In this document: in pieces, positions 1 through 13,299 of the stretch
Layout: each line of letters opens with the position of its first letter
Numbering within the stretch: the first letter of the stretch is position 1
NCBI GenBank assembly: GCA_016617855.1
Contig: JAECUM010010994.1
Coordinates: 23,848-87,847 of the forward strand
DNA from: Megalonaias nervosa
Lineage: Eukaryota; Mollusca; Bivalvia; Unionida; Unionidae
DNA length: 64,000 nt
Direction of reading: 5' to 3'
Notes under the pieces: model-generated
Told to the model about the DNA's origin: nothing
Database searches by the model: none
The model's input: only the letters and a program-made list of their open reading frames with translations
Translations under genes and position numbers: made by a program

Positions 1-199
1 TTTATAAGGTGCAGGAGATTTGCTGGGATGATGACTTGGTTGTTTATAAGGTGCAGGAGAGTTTGCTAGAATGATGACTTGATTGTTTATAAGGTGCAGG
101 AAAGTTGCTGGAATGATGACTAGATTGTTTATAAGGTGTAGGAGAATTGCTGGGATGATGACTTGATTGTTTACAAGCTGCAGGCGAGTTGCTGGAATG
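1..199. repeat. Tandem repeat, 42-43 bp unit
   Basis: Copies begin TTTATAAGGTGCAGGAG at 1, 43, 86 and 128, with a variant at 170. The array runs off the left edge of the window. Confidence 0.9.
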
Positions 200-227
200 T
201 AATATGAGGTGTTTAATGGAGACAGGA

Positions 228-360
228 GCTATGGTGACTCAGCAGGTACATCTAGCAGGTTAGACTTGTTGACTGAAAGGGTGTAGGTTCAAATTCTATT
301 ACTGGATGAGAACAGGCTGGCTAGTGTTCTGTATCCTTGGGCAAGGCATTAAAAATTACT
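228..360 (+). repeat. tRNA-derived SINE relic
   Basis: There is a tRNA-like head with a B-box-like GGTTCAAATTC near 288, followed by a body containing CCTTGGGCAAGGCATTA near 333. The same body word, CCTTCGGCAAGGCACTTTAC, follows the tRNA-like head at 35020-35140, so both probably belong to one SINE family. It is diverged; cloverleaf folding was judged by eye only. Confidence 0.5.
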
Positions 361-1009
361 GCTAATGCTTTAGCAAAAAATAACCTACTTGTGTTGCTGT
401 GTCATAAAACATCATCTGTTTCATTTGTGGAATTTTATGTAACTTTTAAGTCATTACTGCCTAGATCTTGCTGAGGAATTGAGTGCAAAGTTCCTTTCCC
501 AACAACACACTGTGGCAGTTGACCAGAGCTGGCCTGGGCCAGTATGAAAACTGAGACCCTTGGATTACCAAACCAAATGGTAAGAGGTAAATTTAAGTGC
601 AAAATGTTAAAACATAATTATTAAAATATGTAATATTGTAGCAATAAGAACCAAACAATAGTAAATAATACTGGAACTATTTTCTTAGCATAACCCTAAT
701 TTGAGATGGTCAATCATACTTCCACAGACCTTATGTGTACATTTTAAAAAGGCAAGCCTTTCATAAATTTTTTTTTAACTTAAAATGTATCAGAGCAGAG
801 AAATCTGCATAACCTTTAAATGTAGTTTTCAATTTCAATTAAGGATGTATGTAAATTTTCAAGTAATATTGTTCCATATGGCAGTCAGGACCCAACTTAT
901 GACTTAGTACAAGGTAATTACCTGGGACAGAGCAATGACACATATTGATCATACCTCTCCTAACCAAATGTTTCCAAAGATAGCCATTTACACCTTGGTT
1001 TGAAAAGTA
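361..1009. other. No recognisable feature
   Basis: AT-rich sequence without convincing coding, RNA or repeat signals. Confidence 0.5.
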
Positions 1010-1520
1010 GGGACTGATGCTCTACTGATGTTCAAGATAGGAACATTTCCTTTCAACTTCTGAGTGTCGAAACTATCGATAATATTGTTCTGCAATAACA
1101 AGATGTTCAAATAAGCTGATGTGGTGGACATTGTGTAAGTCAGATTGGCATCATTTTCATTTAGGATTAAGCAGACATCATTTGAAGTCTTCTGGCATAA
1201 ATTCCATGTCAATATGACCTTCCAATCAGGAGGAGTAGCAATAAAAAGATTTTCAAAATGGGTGCCATGGTAACCATAGTGAACATCAGATAGGCACCAT
1301 AAGAAGTCTTTTAGTGTAAACCCAATGCTGATATGACTGGCCATTCAAGGGAAGAAGCAAATACAAGATTTTTAATATAGTCACTGAAGCAACTATACTG
1401 AATGTCTGAGCAGCATCATTTTCATTGAAGACCAATTACAGGGGATAATGTGTATGTACAGTTTCATGGCCATCCTCCCAGCAGTTTAGGAGTAGTGATA
1501 AAAGTGTGGTTAGAAATTAA
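1010..1520. repeat. Old dispersed/tandem repeat (about 130-165 bp modules)
   Basis: Modules share words such as GGAGTAGCAATAA, CATCATTTTCATT and GAAGTCTT. The same words recur at 36905-37120 and 38600-38830, which marks a dispersed family. The 118-residue minus-strand frame at 988-1344 lies within these repeats and is not a credible gene. Confidence 0.5.
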
Positions 1521-3119
1521 TACTGACCAAAGGTATTTATGAAAATAAAGTGCTCCATTAAAATGATTATCTAAAGATGATGAACATTCAAACACATTAA
1601 TTTTGATTTAAGGAATCAAAAGTTTTAATATAATATCTGTTTATGATATTACATGTACATGCATTTAATGAGTGAATACAGAACTACCATTGCAAGATAA
1701 TATAATAGTTTATGGACAGTTATGTTTATTCAGCATTAATGCATGTCCTCCACCCTAGTGAACACTCATACACACTTCACAATTCTCTAATCTTTCACTT
1801 TATACAGCCATTCAGTACATAATAATGTGGAGAGTAGTTTGGGATACTAATCAGATGGGCTAATTAGGTGGACTAATTAGGTTTGCACAGGCAAGAGACC
1901 ACATTCCTTGATGTAATTATGATGATGTTTATACAACAAAAAATAATGTGAAAAGAAAATGAACAGCGTAATATTATTGCCATATATACTCACTTATAAG
2001 CTGAGTCCAACTGCCAACAGCACAAACTCAGATCTGTCATCACATAATGCACCAGCAGATCTGCGTCTATGCTGTCTGGAGTAATCAGTACAACAAACAA
2101 CACAGAGTTACATGATGGCAGCAGCATCCATGCTGAATGCAGTTGCACTTAACTTGTAAGTTAGCATAGAGCATATATGGTATACAACATTAAGATTGTA
2201 CATACCAGTAGTCTACATATAAGTTGAGCAATTTTGTGTATTTAACACAATTATACCAATTGATTGTGGCCAATTTCTGGCATTAGAAAGACTAATTTAA
2301 AAATTCCCTTCATTTTCATCTTTTTTTGAACCATACTTGCATGTGTCCTGGGATATGCTAGAGGTGTAATATTTTATCCCTACACAGCCTACCCTGATAA
2401 CCTTGATCAGAAGGGGTTCAACATGAAATCATATGATAAAATGGTTTTGACCATTTTAGTTAACATGTCACTTTCTTTTATGTGTGTGTATCTATTAAGT
2501 AAATCAATTTCCTGGCAGTCCTTGAATGCTTACAAACTAATTGTCTGAATAATTATTTGCAGTACATTATCTCTTTGTGTGTTGGTAACAGAGATTTGAA
2601 ACTAAAGAGTCCAACAGTAAATACCTTGTTAAAAAAATGTTCCAATCAGACTTAAGCTGTCATGCTGCAACAGCAGACAAATGCAGCCATTTTGCCACAT
2701 GAATGATCACAACCAGTATGGGACAGCTTGACTGGTTAATATATTCACCTGATTAGATAACTGACTACAATGAACAGAATCATATTTAACTACTGGAAAA
2801 ATGTAAAGTAAAATGCAATAATAATGAAATAACATGGATAGACTCCATTGTTTATACAACCCCAAACAGTTAATTACAAGGACAAGTTTATTAGGATTTC
2901 CAATAGTTTTTGGGCATTTTCTCTTCTTTTTTCAAATTGGACTTTGTTCACGTGTTCAATGTATAAACAGGTAAAAAAGTAGAAGAAAACCCAAACAATT
3001 AACTAAAGTGAAAAACAATATCCAGCTTGACTAGATTATAAATTCATGACATTCTTAATTCTATGAAATCTAAAGATGAGCAAAACATTCTATAGTACCT
3101 GAAGAAACAAAAGTTACTA
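1521..3119. other. Mostly featureless AT-rich sequence
   Basis: Nothing coding was seen. A short stretch near 1980-2012 (CATATATACTCACTTATAAG) resembles the terminal sequence of the MITE at 56852-57181 and may be a relic of it. Confidence 0.4.
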
Positions 3120-5455
3120 AAGTCATCAAAACTGCTAAGAAAACACACTATCAATCAAAACTGCCAAAAAACAAACTACCGGTATCAATCAAACTGCCAA
3201 GAAAACACACTATCAATTAAAGTGATCCAAACTGCCAAAGAAAATACACTATCAATCAAACTGCCAAGAAAACAAACTATCAATCAAACTGATCCAAACT
3301 GCCAAAGAAAATACATTATCAATCAAACTGCCAATAAAACAAACTATCATCAATCAAACTGCCATGAAAACAAACTATTATTAATCAAAACTGCCATGAA
3401 AACAAACTACCAATCAAAGTGATCCAAACTGCTAAGAAAACACTATCATTCAATGTGCCAAACAAACACAATATCAATCAAAGTGATCAAAACTGCCAAA
3501 CAAAATACACTATCAAACAAACTGCCAAGAAAACACACTATCAATCAAACTGCCAAGAAAACAAACTATCAATCAAACTGCCAAGAAAACACAATATCAA
3601 TCAAAGTGATCCAAACTGCCAAACAAAATACGCTATCAATCAATCTGCCAAGAAAACACTATCAATCAAACTGCCAAGAAAACACACTATCAAAGTGATC
3701 CAAACTGCCAAGAAAACACACTATCAATCAAAATGCCAAGAAAACACTATCAAACTGCCAAGAAAACACTATCAATCAAACTGCCAAGAAAACACACTAT
3801 CAAAGTGATCCAAACTGCCAAGAAAACACACTATCAATCAAAATGCCAAGAAAACACTATCAATCAAACTGCCAAGAAAACACTATCAATCAAACTGCCA
3901 AGAAAACACACTATCAAAGTGATCCAAACTGCCAAGAAAACACACTATCAATCAAAATGCCAAGAAAGCACTATCAATCAAACAGCCAAGAAAACACTAT
4001 CAATCAAACTGCCAAGAAAACACTATCAATCAAACTGCCAAGAAAACACTATCAATCAAACTGCCAAGAAAACACTATCAATCAAACTGCCAAGAAAACA
4101 CACTCTTAATCAAACTGCCAAGAAAACACACCCTCAATCAGACTGCCAAGAAAACACACTCTCAATCAGACTGCCAAGAAAACACTATTAATCAAACTGC
4201 TATGAAAACACACTATTAATCCAAGTCATCGAAACTGCCAAGAAAACACACTATCAATCCAAGTGATCCAAACTGCCAAGAAAACACACTATTAACCCAA
4301 GTGATCCAAACTGCCAAGAAAACACACTATCATTCCAAGTGATCCAAACTGCAAGAAAACACACTATCAACCCAAGTGATCCAAACTGCCAAGAAAACAC
4401 ACTATCAATCCAAGTGATCCAAACTGCAAGAAAACACCCTATCAACCCAAGTAATCCAAACTACCAAGAAAACACACTATCAATCTGCCAAGAAAACACA
4501 CTATCAATCCAAGTGATCCAAACTACCAAGAAAACACACTATCAATCTGCCAAGAAAACACACTATCAATCCAAGTGATCCAAACTGCAAGAAAACACAC
4601 TATCAATCCAAGTGATCCAAACTACCAAGAAAACACACTATCAACCCAAGTGATCCAAACTGCCAAGAAAACACTATCAATCAAATTGCCAAGAAAAACA
4701 AATTATCAAACAGCCAATAAAACACACCCTCAATCAGACTGTCAAGCAAACACACTATCAATCAAACTGCCAAGAAAACACTATCAATCCAAGCAATCCA
4801 AACTGCCAAGAAAACACACTATCAATTGAATTGCCAAGAAAACACAATATCAATCTGCCTAGAAAACATGATATCATTTAAACTGCCAAAAACACACTAT
4901 CAATAAAACTGTCAAGAAAACAAACTATCAATCAAAGTGATCAAAACTGCCAAGAAAATACACTATCAATCAAACTGCAAAGAAAACAATCAATTGAACT
5001 GCCAAGAAAACACACTATTGATCAAACTGCCAAAAGAATATGCTATCAATCAAAACTGCAGAGAAAGCACACTATCAAAAAAAGTGATCAAAACTGCCAA
5101 GAACACATTATCAATCAAAGTGATCAAAACTTTCTTCAGAAAACACACTATCCATCAAAACTGCAGAGAAAACACACCATCAATTAAAACTGCTTAGAAA
5201 ACACACTATCAATCAAACTGCCATGGAAAAAAATATCAAAATGCCAAGGAAACACTATCAATGAAATTGCTAAGAAAACAAACTATCAATGAAAGTGATC
5301 AAAACTGCCAAAAAACACACTATCAATCAAAACTGCCAAGAAAATACACTATTAATTAAATGATCAAAACTGCCAAGAAAACACTTTCAATAAAAACTGC
5401 CATGAAAATACACTATCAATCAAACTGCCAAGAAAACACACCATCAATTAAACGT
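3120..5455. repeat. Minisatellite, 26-bp core with 9-11-bp spacer variants
   Basis: The core reads approximately AAACTGCCAAGAAAACAC then ACTATCAATC. Many units carry an extra AAGTGATCC or CCAAGTGATCC, giving longer composite units of about 37 bp. The array is about 2.3 kb and more diverged at both edges. Open frames of 60-150 codons across it are artefacts of the repeat. Confidence 0.93.
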
Positions 5456-5765
5456 TAGCAGTTATAAGGCTAATTCTATTTGCAGACCCCAAAGATTTTT
5501 AATGAACTATGTGGAGGCAAAGTATTGAAAAACCATCACAAAATTCAACAAATAAATTATGAATCACTGATGAAAATGCAGAAACTGCAAACACTTACAA
5601 TGAATTTTTGTCAATGTTGCTTCAAACATAAAAGAACTAATTGTATAAGCCAGTCTCAATCAACAAACATGACTCAGAAAATCTTGCTATGAAAGCAAAT
5701 TTAAATTCCTGCTATATTAATTGAAAAAGTTTTGAAATTATTACAAACTATTGATACAAATAAAA
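5456..5765. other. No recognisable feature
   Basis: A short AT-rich spacer with only a 70-codon chance frame. Confidence 0.5.
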
Positions 5766-5892
5766 CAGTCACAGTTCTGGATAATATTGCACCATATCTT
5801 CTGAAGACTGCTGCTGCAGCACAACAAGTCTCGATAATATTGGACCATGTCTTTTGAGGGCTGCTGCTGCAGCACAACAGGTTTGGAAAATA
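5766..5892. repeat. CTG-containing minisatellite, left block
   Basis: About 52-bp units contain GATAATATTG, CCATGTCTT and GCTGCTGCTGCAGCACAAC. The same unit resumes at 6767, so one array has been split by the MITE at 5893-6766. Confidence 0.85.
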
Positions 5893-6394
5893 GGGTGCTC
5901 CTCAGATATTATGAACTTCTGAATGACACGTGTACAGTGAAGCTGTTTGCATCTGCAATATGTACAATGGAGAGAAATGTTGACATACCTATATGTTACT
6001 TTCATGTAGTGGGTTGAAATTTCCTTGGATACTGTACTTGTGGAAACTGTACATGATCTAAGCCAGAAGTCTCAAACATGTGGCCTGTGGAATGCATGTG
6101 TCCCACCAAGCTGTATCCTATGACTCACAAAATGATTGGAGTCACAAGGTGTCATGAGAGATAACGAAGGTGGTGCGGCCACTGGGCCATCGAAAATGCC
6201 CTCATGTAGCCCTCAGGGCGGTTTGAGTTTGAGACCCCTGATCTAAGCACACTGGTAACCAAAATCACTCCCATTTGCTGCAAAGATCATCCTGAATTAA
6301 TCTAAAGCACACTATTTTTAGCAATTATTAAAAGGGGAAAAGGAAATTTGCTACATTAGACAATACCACCTGCTGAAAGTGCAATGATTGAATT

Positions 6395-6467
<73 letters not shown>

Positions 6468-6766
6468 TTATTGGCTCTTTTTTTACAATATATTTCTGAC
6501 ATCCATTTAGTGAAAATGATCAAGTGGGGCTGGCACTTGTTTGAGAGGTACACATCTGGAGTTAGGCCAAGCTGCGTACTCTATAACCCATATTACACCC
6601 ATCAATCATACACCTGAAAAGAGGGAATTAAATGTTCTTTTAACAATGTCTAGGATATATAAGGTCTTTTTTAAATTGTCAGTATAACCAGTGAGAAAAC
6701 CCAGTGAAATTCTATTTCTTTAAAAATCAAACACAATGCAAAAATATGAAACTGTAGAGCGCCACC
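5893..6766 (-). mobile_element. MITE family A copy, inserted in the CTG minisatellite
   Basis: It is homologous, in reverse orientation, to 56818-57805 and 58503-59160. Shared stretches include the words ATTGATGGGTGTAATATGGG and ACTTAGATCATGTA on the complementary strand. The ends are short inverted repeats: GTAGAGCGCCACC at the right and GGGTGCTCCTC at the left. The flanks are both AATA (5889-5892 and 6767-6770), a probable target duplication. It contains an (AT)n run at 6399-6465. Confidence 0.7.
6399..6465. repeat. (AT)n microsatellite
   Basis: Uninterrupted AT dinucleotides, about 67 bp, lying inside the MITE. Confidence 0.97.
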
Positions 6767-6917
6767 AATATTGGGTCATGCCTCTTGAAGGCTGCTGCTG
6801 CTGCTGCACAACTGGTCTGGATAATATTGGGCCATGCTTCTTGAGGGCTGCTGCTGCTGCACAATAGGTCTGGATAATAATGGAGCATGTCTCTTAAGGG
6901 CTGCTGCTGCTGCAGCA
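6767..6917. repeat. CTG-containing minisatellite, right block
   Basis: Three units with the same GATAATATTGGGCCATG and (GCT)n words as the left block. Confidence 0.85.
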
Positions 6918-7139
6918 ATCTTTGACAGTATAATCTGTATATGTAATTTAGTCACATCCTCCTAATTTTTCTCCAAAATATGGCAAATAGTTAAACTTAT
7001 TCTCATTCAAAAATAGGTAACAAAAAGAAGGTAAATAACTCAATCCATATTAATCTTATCCACTCTATAAAAACTTCTCCCAAAACACACTCTGATAATT
7101 TTAAATCACCATTACTTCACCATATTAATCTGGATTCAA

Positions 7140-7830
7140 GGAAAATTACTAATGTGAGACAGCTTTAGTCTCCATGGTGGACAAATGAATTACAACTGAC
7201 GACCATGAACATTTGTGGAAGCAATACCAGATGACCTTAGGAAGGATTTTCACCATGTAGGTCACAATATCCTTATCTGTAAGTCGAACATACATGAATG
7301 TGAGAATGTCACAATGCAGCCTCCAATCAGACAAGTGGATCACAACTGTCATGATAATTGGCAACCTTTCTGAAGAGTCAGTGACATGGAGTACCACAGG
7401 GGTCCTTCCTGGGTCCACTCCTTTTTCTTCTATTCATTAATGATCTACTTTAAAAATAAAATAAAAAAAACAACTGACAGTTATATTTCCTCCACTGATC
7501 AACCCTGTCTGATTTTAAAAAATCCAAATTAGGCCTTGAAGTATCTTTACAACTGTCACTAGTTAAATTAGATTTCTGGTGTAAGGAAATGACATAAAGA
7601 TAAATACTAAAAAAAATAATAAGGTTTTAATGACTGCAACCAAATAAGCAAATCAAGTAAATTATACTTTGCATCTAAAATTAAACAATACATGTCCCCA
7701 AAATGTAGCTCAGGATATAATTCTGGGAGTAATTGTTGACAACCATTTGCAATGGAATGAACACGTCAAGGCACTATCTATAAAAACATATTCTTTGTTG
7801 TGGCTGTCATAACCTACAACCTACTTGCCA
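7140..7830 (+). pseudogene. Non-LTR retrotransposon reverse transcriptase relic
   Basis: At 7388-7447 the plus strand reads GVPQGSFLGPLLFLLFINDL. This is the reverse transcriptase motif just before the catalytic YADD box in LINE elements. Downstream, words such as DFWCKEM (near 7570) and WNEHV (near 7755) match the usual C-terminal RT/thumb region. The catalytic box itself is not readable, and there are frameshifts and stops throughout. It is a decayed LINE of the Jockey/CR1/RTE-type group; the clade cannot be resolved by eye. Confidence 0.65.
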
Positions 7831-9742
7831 GATCTGGCCTGGAACATGGTTTTAACTGCTTATTTACATCAAATAATTTGGCTGCATAAACTGCTTATCA
7901 AGTCTGCACCCTCGGGGAAGTAGCATGTGCCTGTTATACAGAATTAAACCAAATCTGACAATGAAACATATAATAATTTACAATAAAAGCTATTTCAAAC
8001 CATATAGAGATTATTGCAATATTGTTGGGGAAAACACATCCAATCGGGACAATATACAAATTAATCTATGTACAAACAAAAAATACATAAACTTACAATT
8101 GATAATATCAGGGACTTTCAATATATGAATGAATTATGACAGTTCCAACAGTTAATGAAAGAATCTTCCTTACAAAGGCTTAACTTAATATACAAATCAA
8201 ATGGAAATTATATTAAATGTGAACCTGAACTGATTTGTTGCAAGTTTATACATCCCAACCCCTGAAGAGGTATAAGTGTAATTATTACTAATACAAGTGG
8301 CAAAAAAAGTGCATTCTAAGCATAAAAAGAATGATCTATATATTACCTGCCATAATTACAGAAAACAGTATGAAAAATATACATTTCTGCTTCTTACCTG
8401 GATCTGCAGTTACTTAAAATTCTTGCCATAAATCGGCTAAATCCAAGTGGATTAGTATGAGAATACAAACACAAAATGAAATGAGACACTATTTATACAG
8501 AACATTCACTTTAATTAGTCTATATCAGATGTTTAACTTTCGCTCAAAGGTCGTAAAGTCAAGTCCACAAATTCTGAACATTGTATTATATTGCAGAATT
8601 CCTCTTCAAAATTTGTAAAGCACTAGTGAATTGGCCTTTTCCTGATGCAAAATGTTCTTCCAATTTAACAAAATCCCTCTCCTCTAACATTTTTCAGTCA
8701 TAAACATCCACGAATTACATCAATAAAGCCCGTTTCACTTGATAATATTTGGCACCATGTTTTTTCAATATAGTATCAAACTATAATTTATCTGTGAGAA
8801 AAGGTTTCAAATTCAAGAAACTCGTCTGTTTTCTTTAAAACATGTCATGTACAGTTACTATAAATAGAAGATAAGGAAACTAATCAAGTACATAGCCAAA
8901 TAGTTGCACACGTCGATGATATGAAGATCACTAGATGAAAGTCTATGATGGATCAATGTCACATGACACAAACCTCAAACTGTTCTCATTATTTTGTGTC
9001 TCACTTGCTCCTGACAACGCCAGATATAACCCTGATCTGAACTCAGAAACATGGTTTTTTGTTGTCGTTTTTTTTTAACATGAACCCTGGAGCTAATTTT
9101 ATTACCCAGGTAGTTATGAACAGATGAGTACCTGAGTACCCAGATACCTGTTGACACCTTTACTGGCAAGTACGCCTGTAGGGTGTCTTTTGATCCACAA
9201 AAGTGTATCCTATTTATTTATCATTTTTGGAAAAATGCAAATACAAAAAATCTAGAATTTAAATGTCATACATTTTATTCTTCTATAATGTTTTGCAATT
9301 TATCTAATAAATTTATAGGAACAAAAATGTATACTTTTCAAGGCTAAAACCAACTTTTTTCAAAATTCAATGAGTTCTCAAGGCATCCTCTAAAATTGAT
9401 TTTAAAAGGTTTTAAAAACCATGGTCACCTATCCCTGGATCTTTTTTTTTTAAATAAATTTCTATGAGGAACTAAAAATTGTCTAACAGTGCAAAGATTA
9501 GTTCTTGTGTTAAAATTTCTGCACCAAAAAATCTTGTGAAGCACAGCCATAAATATCAACTGGCCTGCCAGATTTGCTGCTTCAAATTTTGGTTAGCCTG
9601 GCCAAAAAAACTCTACAGGCCAGGGGCTAGTGTCTATTTTGACCCCTGAGATAGATGTTATTTTGACAATGCCCATGTAAAATATAAGAAAAATATATAT
9701 GAGAAAGAAAATGGATGCTACATGCAGACTAACTAAATTATC
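7831..9742. other. No confident feature
   Basis: AT-rich sequence with chance frames only. Possibly the remnant 3' part of the LINE at 7140-7830 extends into its start. Confidence 0.4.
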
Positions 9743-10708
9743 CTAATTCAGGAAGACAGAGGCTGAAACAGATGGACACAAAACAATTTCAAAGACAAAG
9801 ATCAAATTGCAAACCTTGCCCCCTCTCCTCTCTTTCTCTCTGCATTGAGGGTGACATGGAAATGGGATTGTCCTCATCTTGGAGCCCCTCATGGGATGTG
9901 ATGGAACTGACCCTACTTGTGGATGTTCTATGCAAATGAGGACGTTTCTCATCCTTCCTAGATCATGTAAAGTGAGATTGGCAATCCCTCTATTTTGTGT
10001 TTGCCGAGGCACTAAAGGACAAAACAGGTCTATGGTCTGTAACATCTGCCATACAATGAAGCCAAGAGAAGGCCATCCATGCTTCCAGAAAGGGAGTGAG
10101 GGGTCTCCACATCCTGTATGTACTATAAGGGAACAAAAGGAGGGGAAGATGCTGATTTTATCCTCTTCCATAGCAGGGCAAGAAAAGGTCAACTCCCTAT
10201 CTGCAATGGGATTAGCTGGATGCATAGAAACAGGGGATACTGACCTAATCAAACCCGATTGACTGGTGTTCAAAGCCCAGTGACTGGTCACCAGACAAAC
10301 ACCAGTCCAGTGACAAAGATCTGATGAAACTGCCCACATCTGATTTAATAGAGCAAAACTGCTGCTCTTCTCTGTAAGACATGATTCACTAGTCACCCTC
10401 ATTGGGATATCAGCGGGCACTCCTCATCTCTAACCAACAAGCATTACACTCTTTGATGCTTTTCCACTCTTGGGAGGGACCGAGGATAAGTCCCTCATTG
10501 GCACTGATGACACTGGATCGAGCATCAGTGATACTTGGGCCTTATGCAATCTTTTAACACCAGGTGTCTCTAAACATTCTTGCCCCACCGGCGCATTATG
10601 CTTCACAAAAGGGTGAAAAGATCCAGACCAAAAAAATAATGAAGGTGAATACAATTTACTAAAGCACTGTAATGTATTTATCCAAACTTCAGTTATTAAG
10701 TTGATCAA
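9743..10708. other. GC-richer block open on both strands, unrecognised
   Basis: Base composition is visibly less AT-rich than the surroundings. A 225-codon frame runs on the minus strand (9743-10420). A plus-strand frame (9879-10262, beginning with TTG rather than ATG) contains several Cys residues, including VCNICHTMKPREGH. A third frame follows on minus (10430-10708). No family was recognised and no splice sites were found that would make exons. It could be the gag-like or 5' part of a retroelement, or a decayed coding gene; this is speculation. Confidence 0.3.
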
Positions 10709-12049
10709 TTAAGTCAATCACTGCTAACATGATATGGTGTAAATGCGGAGATCTTAAAGAAAATGCATACTTCATAATACAATTAATACCACTATTTTTT
10801 TCTAAGTAATTAGGTTCTCATGTGTTCTTAAGGACCTCTATCAAAGCATAAAGTTCTCAATTAGGGAATAGGTGCCTGAACAAAACCAATGACTGTAAAC
10901 CTCTTCTGTTTGAAACAATCTAACAAGAATCACCCCATGGGAACCCCTTGTTGCAGGGTGACCTTGACCTTGGGAACCAAAATTTGATCTGTAAAGTTCC
11001 AATGAACATGGTTCCCACGCTTTTCTAAAGATAAATTTCCAGGTCATTTCCATGGTTTTTCCAGGATGAAATTAATTTTTTCAACGTTCACATATGACCA
11101 TTACTGAATGGAATTAAAGAACATTTTAGATTATAAAACATGCATTTTCTAAATCAAAAAATGTTTCTCTTTCAAGACTTTCCAAAACATCCAAGTCAGA
11201 AAGGATAATCATGTACAAAACCACAAAATGTATCACATGAAACAAGTTTGATTATATTCCTATAAATTGGCATGTAGTCATTTCAACGTACAGAATAAAA
11301 ATTCTAACTTTATTTTGCTGACCTGCATTATGTTACTAAGTGGGAACAACATAATGAACATAAATTAGTTTTGTTTCCTTACAAACCTTTAATTCTAAAG
11401 AATTTTATGTATATATATATATATATATAAATATATATATATATATTTATATATATATATATGCATCTTACAGAAAGTAAACATTTCCTATTACAGTATA
11501 AAAAAAAAAAACAACAAAAGCAAATAATTAGACTCTTGTCTTGTAACGAAAAGAGTTTAACCCAGAATTTATCTGTGCCAATAAAATCCAAAACAAGATT
11601 TTTCAAACAACCTAATCTCCTTAAGACGATCTGGTTCAAAATCCATCATTTAAAAAAACATTTTCACAAAGGGTTGATTTAAATTTGACAAAAGACCTTC
11701 AAAATTATATACTGTTGTATAAACAAGGACTGAATTTTCTGTAAAATCAACTTGTCTTCTTGTCTTCTTGTAATTTGTTAAACTAGTCCCCAAACTTGTA
11801 CTGATACAGGGGCTTGTATCGTTTTTTTTAATATGTAATACAATGCGATAACAATTTCTCATTTCAGCTCTAAAATTCAACAATCTGGACTACAAATTTG
11901 GCTTAAAACAAATAGCAGTCCATTTTCTAATCAGGGTTTCCTCTGAATAATCCCACCCCATTTTTCATATTTGGACATTTAGGTTGGGGTGTGGTGTCAT
12001 TGCAATTGCGTATCGAAAATTTGGAATTTACCGCCACCATGCAGTAGCG
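10709..12049. other. AT-rich spacer with a TA microsatellite
   Basis: Contains an interrupted (TA)n tract at about 11408-11462. No coding or RNA feature was seen. Confidence 0.5.
11408..11462. repeat. (TA)n microsatellite, interrupted
   Basis: TA dinucleotides with two AAA/TTT interruptions. Confidence 0.95.
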
Positions 12050-12832
12050 ACATATGGCAGTCGCTTACGTGTGGGCCTAGAAAATTTAAACTTATGTTAT
12101 ATTGACTTGTACCTGTATGAAATCGATAGGAAAATGATTTATTTTCTCAGAAATGGCAAGTATTATAATTGTTATGTCTTTAATCCACTGACAGACTAGA
12201 CGAAACTATGCCATAGATGAAACCTGATGCGGTACTCGCCATTTGCATTACTAGTCACATAACTTTACAAATCTCAAATGACGACATCAGAAGTCCAATA
12301 GTTACATGATATCAACAACAAACTCCTTTTTAATGTTGTTGTACAGAAATTCAATTATATTAAATGAAAGTCAGATACTTTTTGTAAAAATCGGCAATCT
12401 GGGCAGTCTGATTTATCAAGCAGAAAGCACATGTCAACATGGTAGTCACGTGATACAACAAAACTCCAGAAGTTGTTCTCGGAATATATAAATATGGAAA
12501 ATTTTTGTGTTCTTTTGTTTTCTTGCATTTTTATCATAACCATTATATGACTTTCATTTAACGTTGTTTTATTTTTTTCTCTACAACATCTGAAAATGTG
12601 GGTTGTTAGATTTGTGTACTCATGCGACTAGCAATGCAAATCGCGAGTACCAGGTCACATTTCATTAATGCCATAGTTTTATCTTGTCTTTTAGCAGATT
12701 AAAGACATAACGATTTTAATGCTCACAATTTCTGAGAAAATAAGTAATTTTCATTACTATTTCATGCATGTATCACTCGATCTAATAACGTTTAAAGTTT
12801 GCTAGGCCATCCGGTAAGCGGCTACGCTTTGC
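12050..12832. mobile_element. Foldback-type long inverted repeat (about 235-bp arms)
   Basis: The left arm (about 12050-12285) is the reverse complement of the right arm (about 12597-12832). Anchors are CTTATTTTCTCAGAAAT-type sequence at 12140 versus 12732, GGCCTAG at 12074 versus 12802, and ATTTGCATT at 12241 versus 12633. All three give the same symmetry sum of 24882, so there is no net insertion or deletion between arms despite visible divergence. The spacer is about 310 bp. No transposase is seen. Most likely an old foldback or long-TIR non-autonomous DNA element. Confidence 0.7.
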
Positions 12833-13299
12833 CACCACGTTGGCCTCTTGTGATGCTAGACTAGTTTTCATACCTTCCATGCAAGGAACGATACGGATAT
12901 CAAGCTGACTTTGAAAATAAAAGTCTACTAGATGAATTTAATCCACTGAGCATTTGGATTGACTCAGCATATATGTTTATTGCAAGCACCCAAATGATCC
13001 ATACTGCACCCTCCGAATATTCTGGTTAGAACTAGATAAACTTAACTCACAATCAGTTTAGTTACGATTACGACTCAATTACGTGATTGTTTCTGGCATC
13101 AAGTGGTGATGGAAAATTCCTGGTTTTTTCCTGACTTTCATCAATATTTGCGAAATTCAAGAACTTTTCATGGTTGGAAAAAAAATTATCATTTCTCCCG
13201 ACTTTTTCCCAATTTCCCGGTAGTGTGGGAACCCTGAATGAATGCCGGTGTTATTAATATGCACATATTGTGATTGCTGATGCTGAAGGAATTGTCACA
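12833..13299. other. No confident feature
   Basis: Single-copy-looking AT-rich sequence. The end near 13090-13230 (TTTTTCCTGACTTT, CCCGACTTTTTCCC) has an internally repetitive look. Confidence 0.4.

Noticed and set aside
3222..4829. Lys/Gln/Asn-rich plus-strand frames as genes
   Set aside because: They follow the 26-37-bp minisatellite unit and shift frame with unit-length changes.
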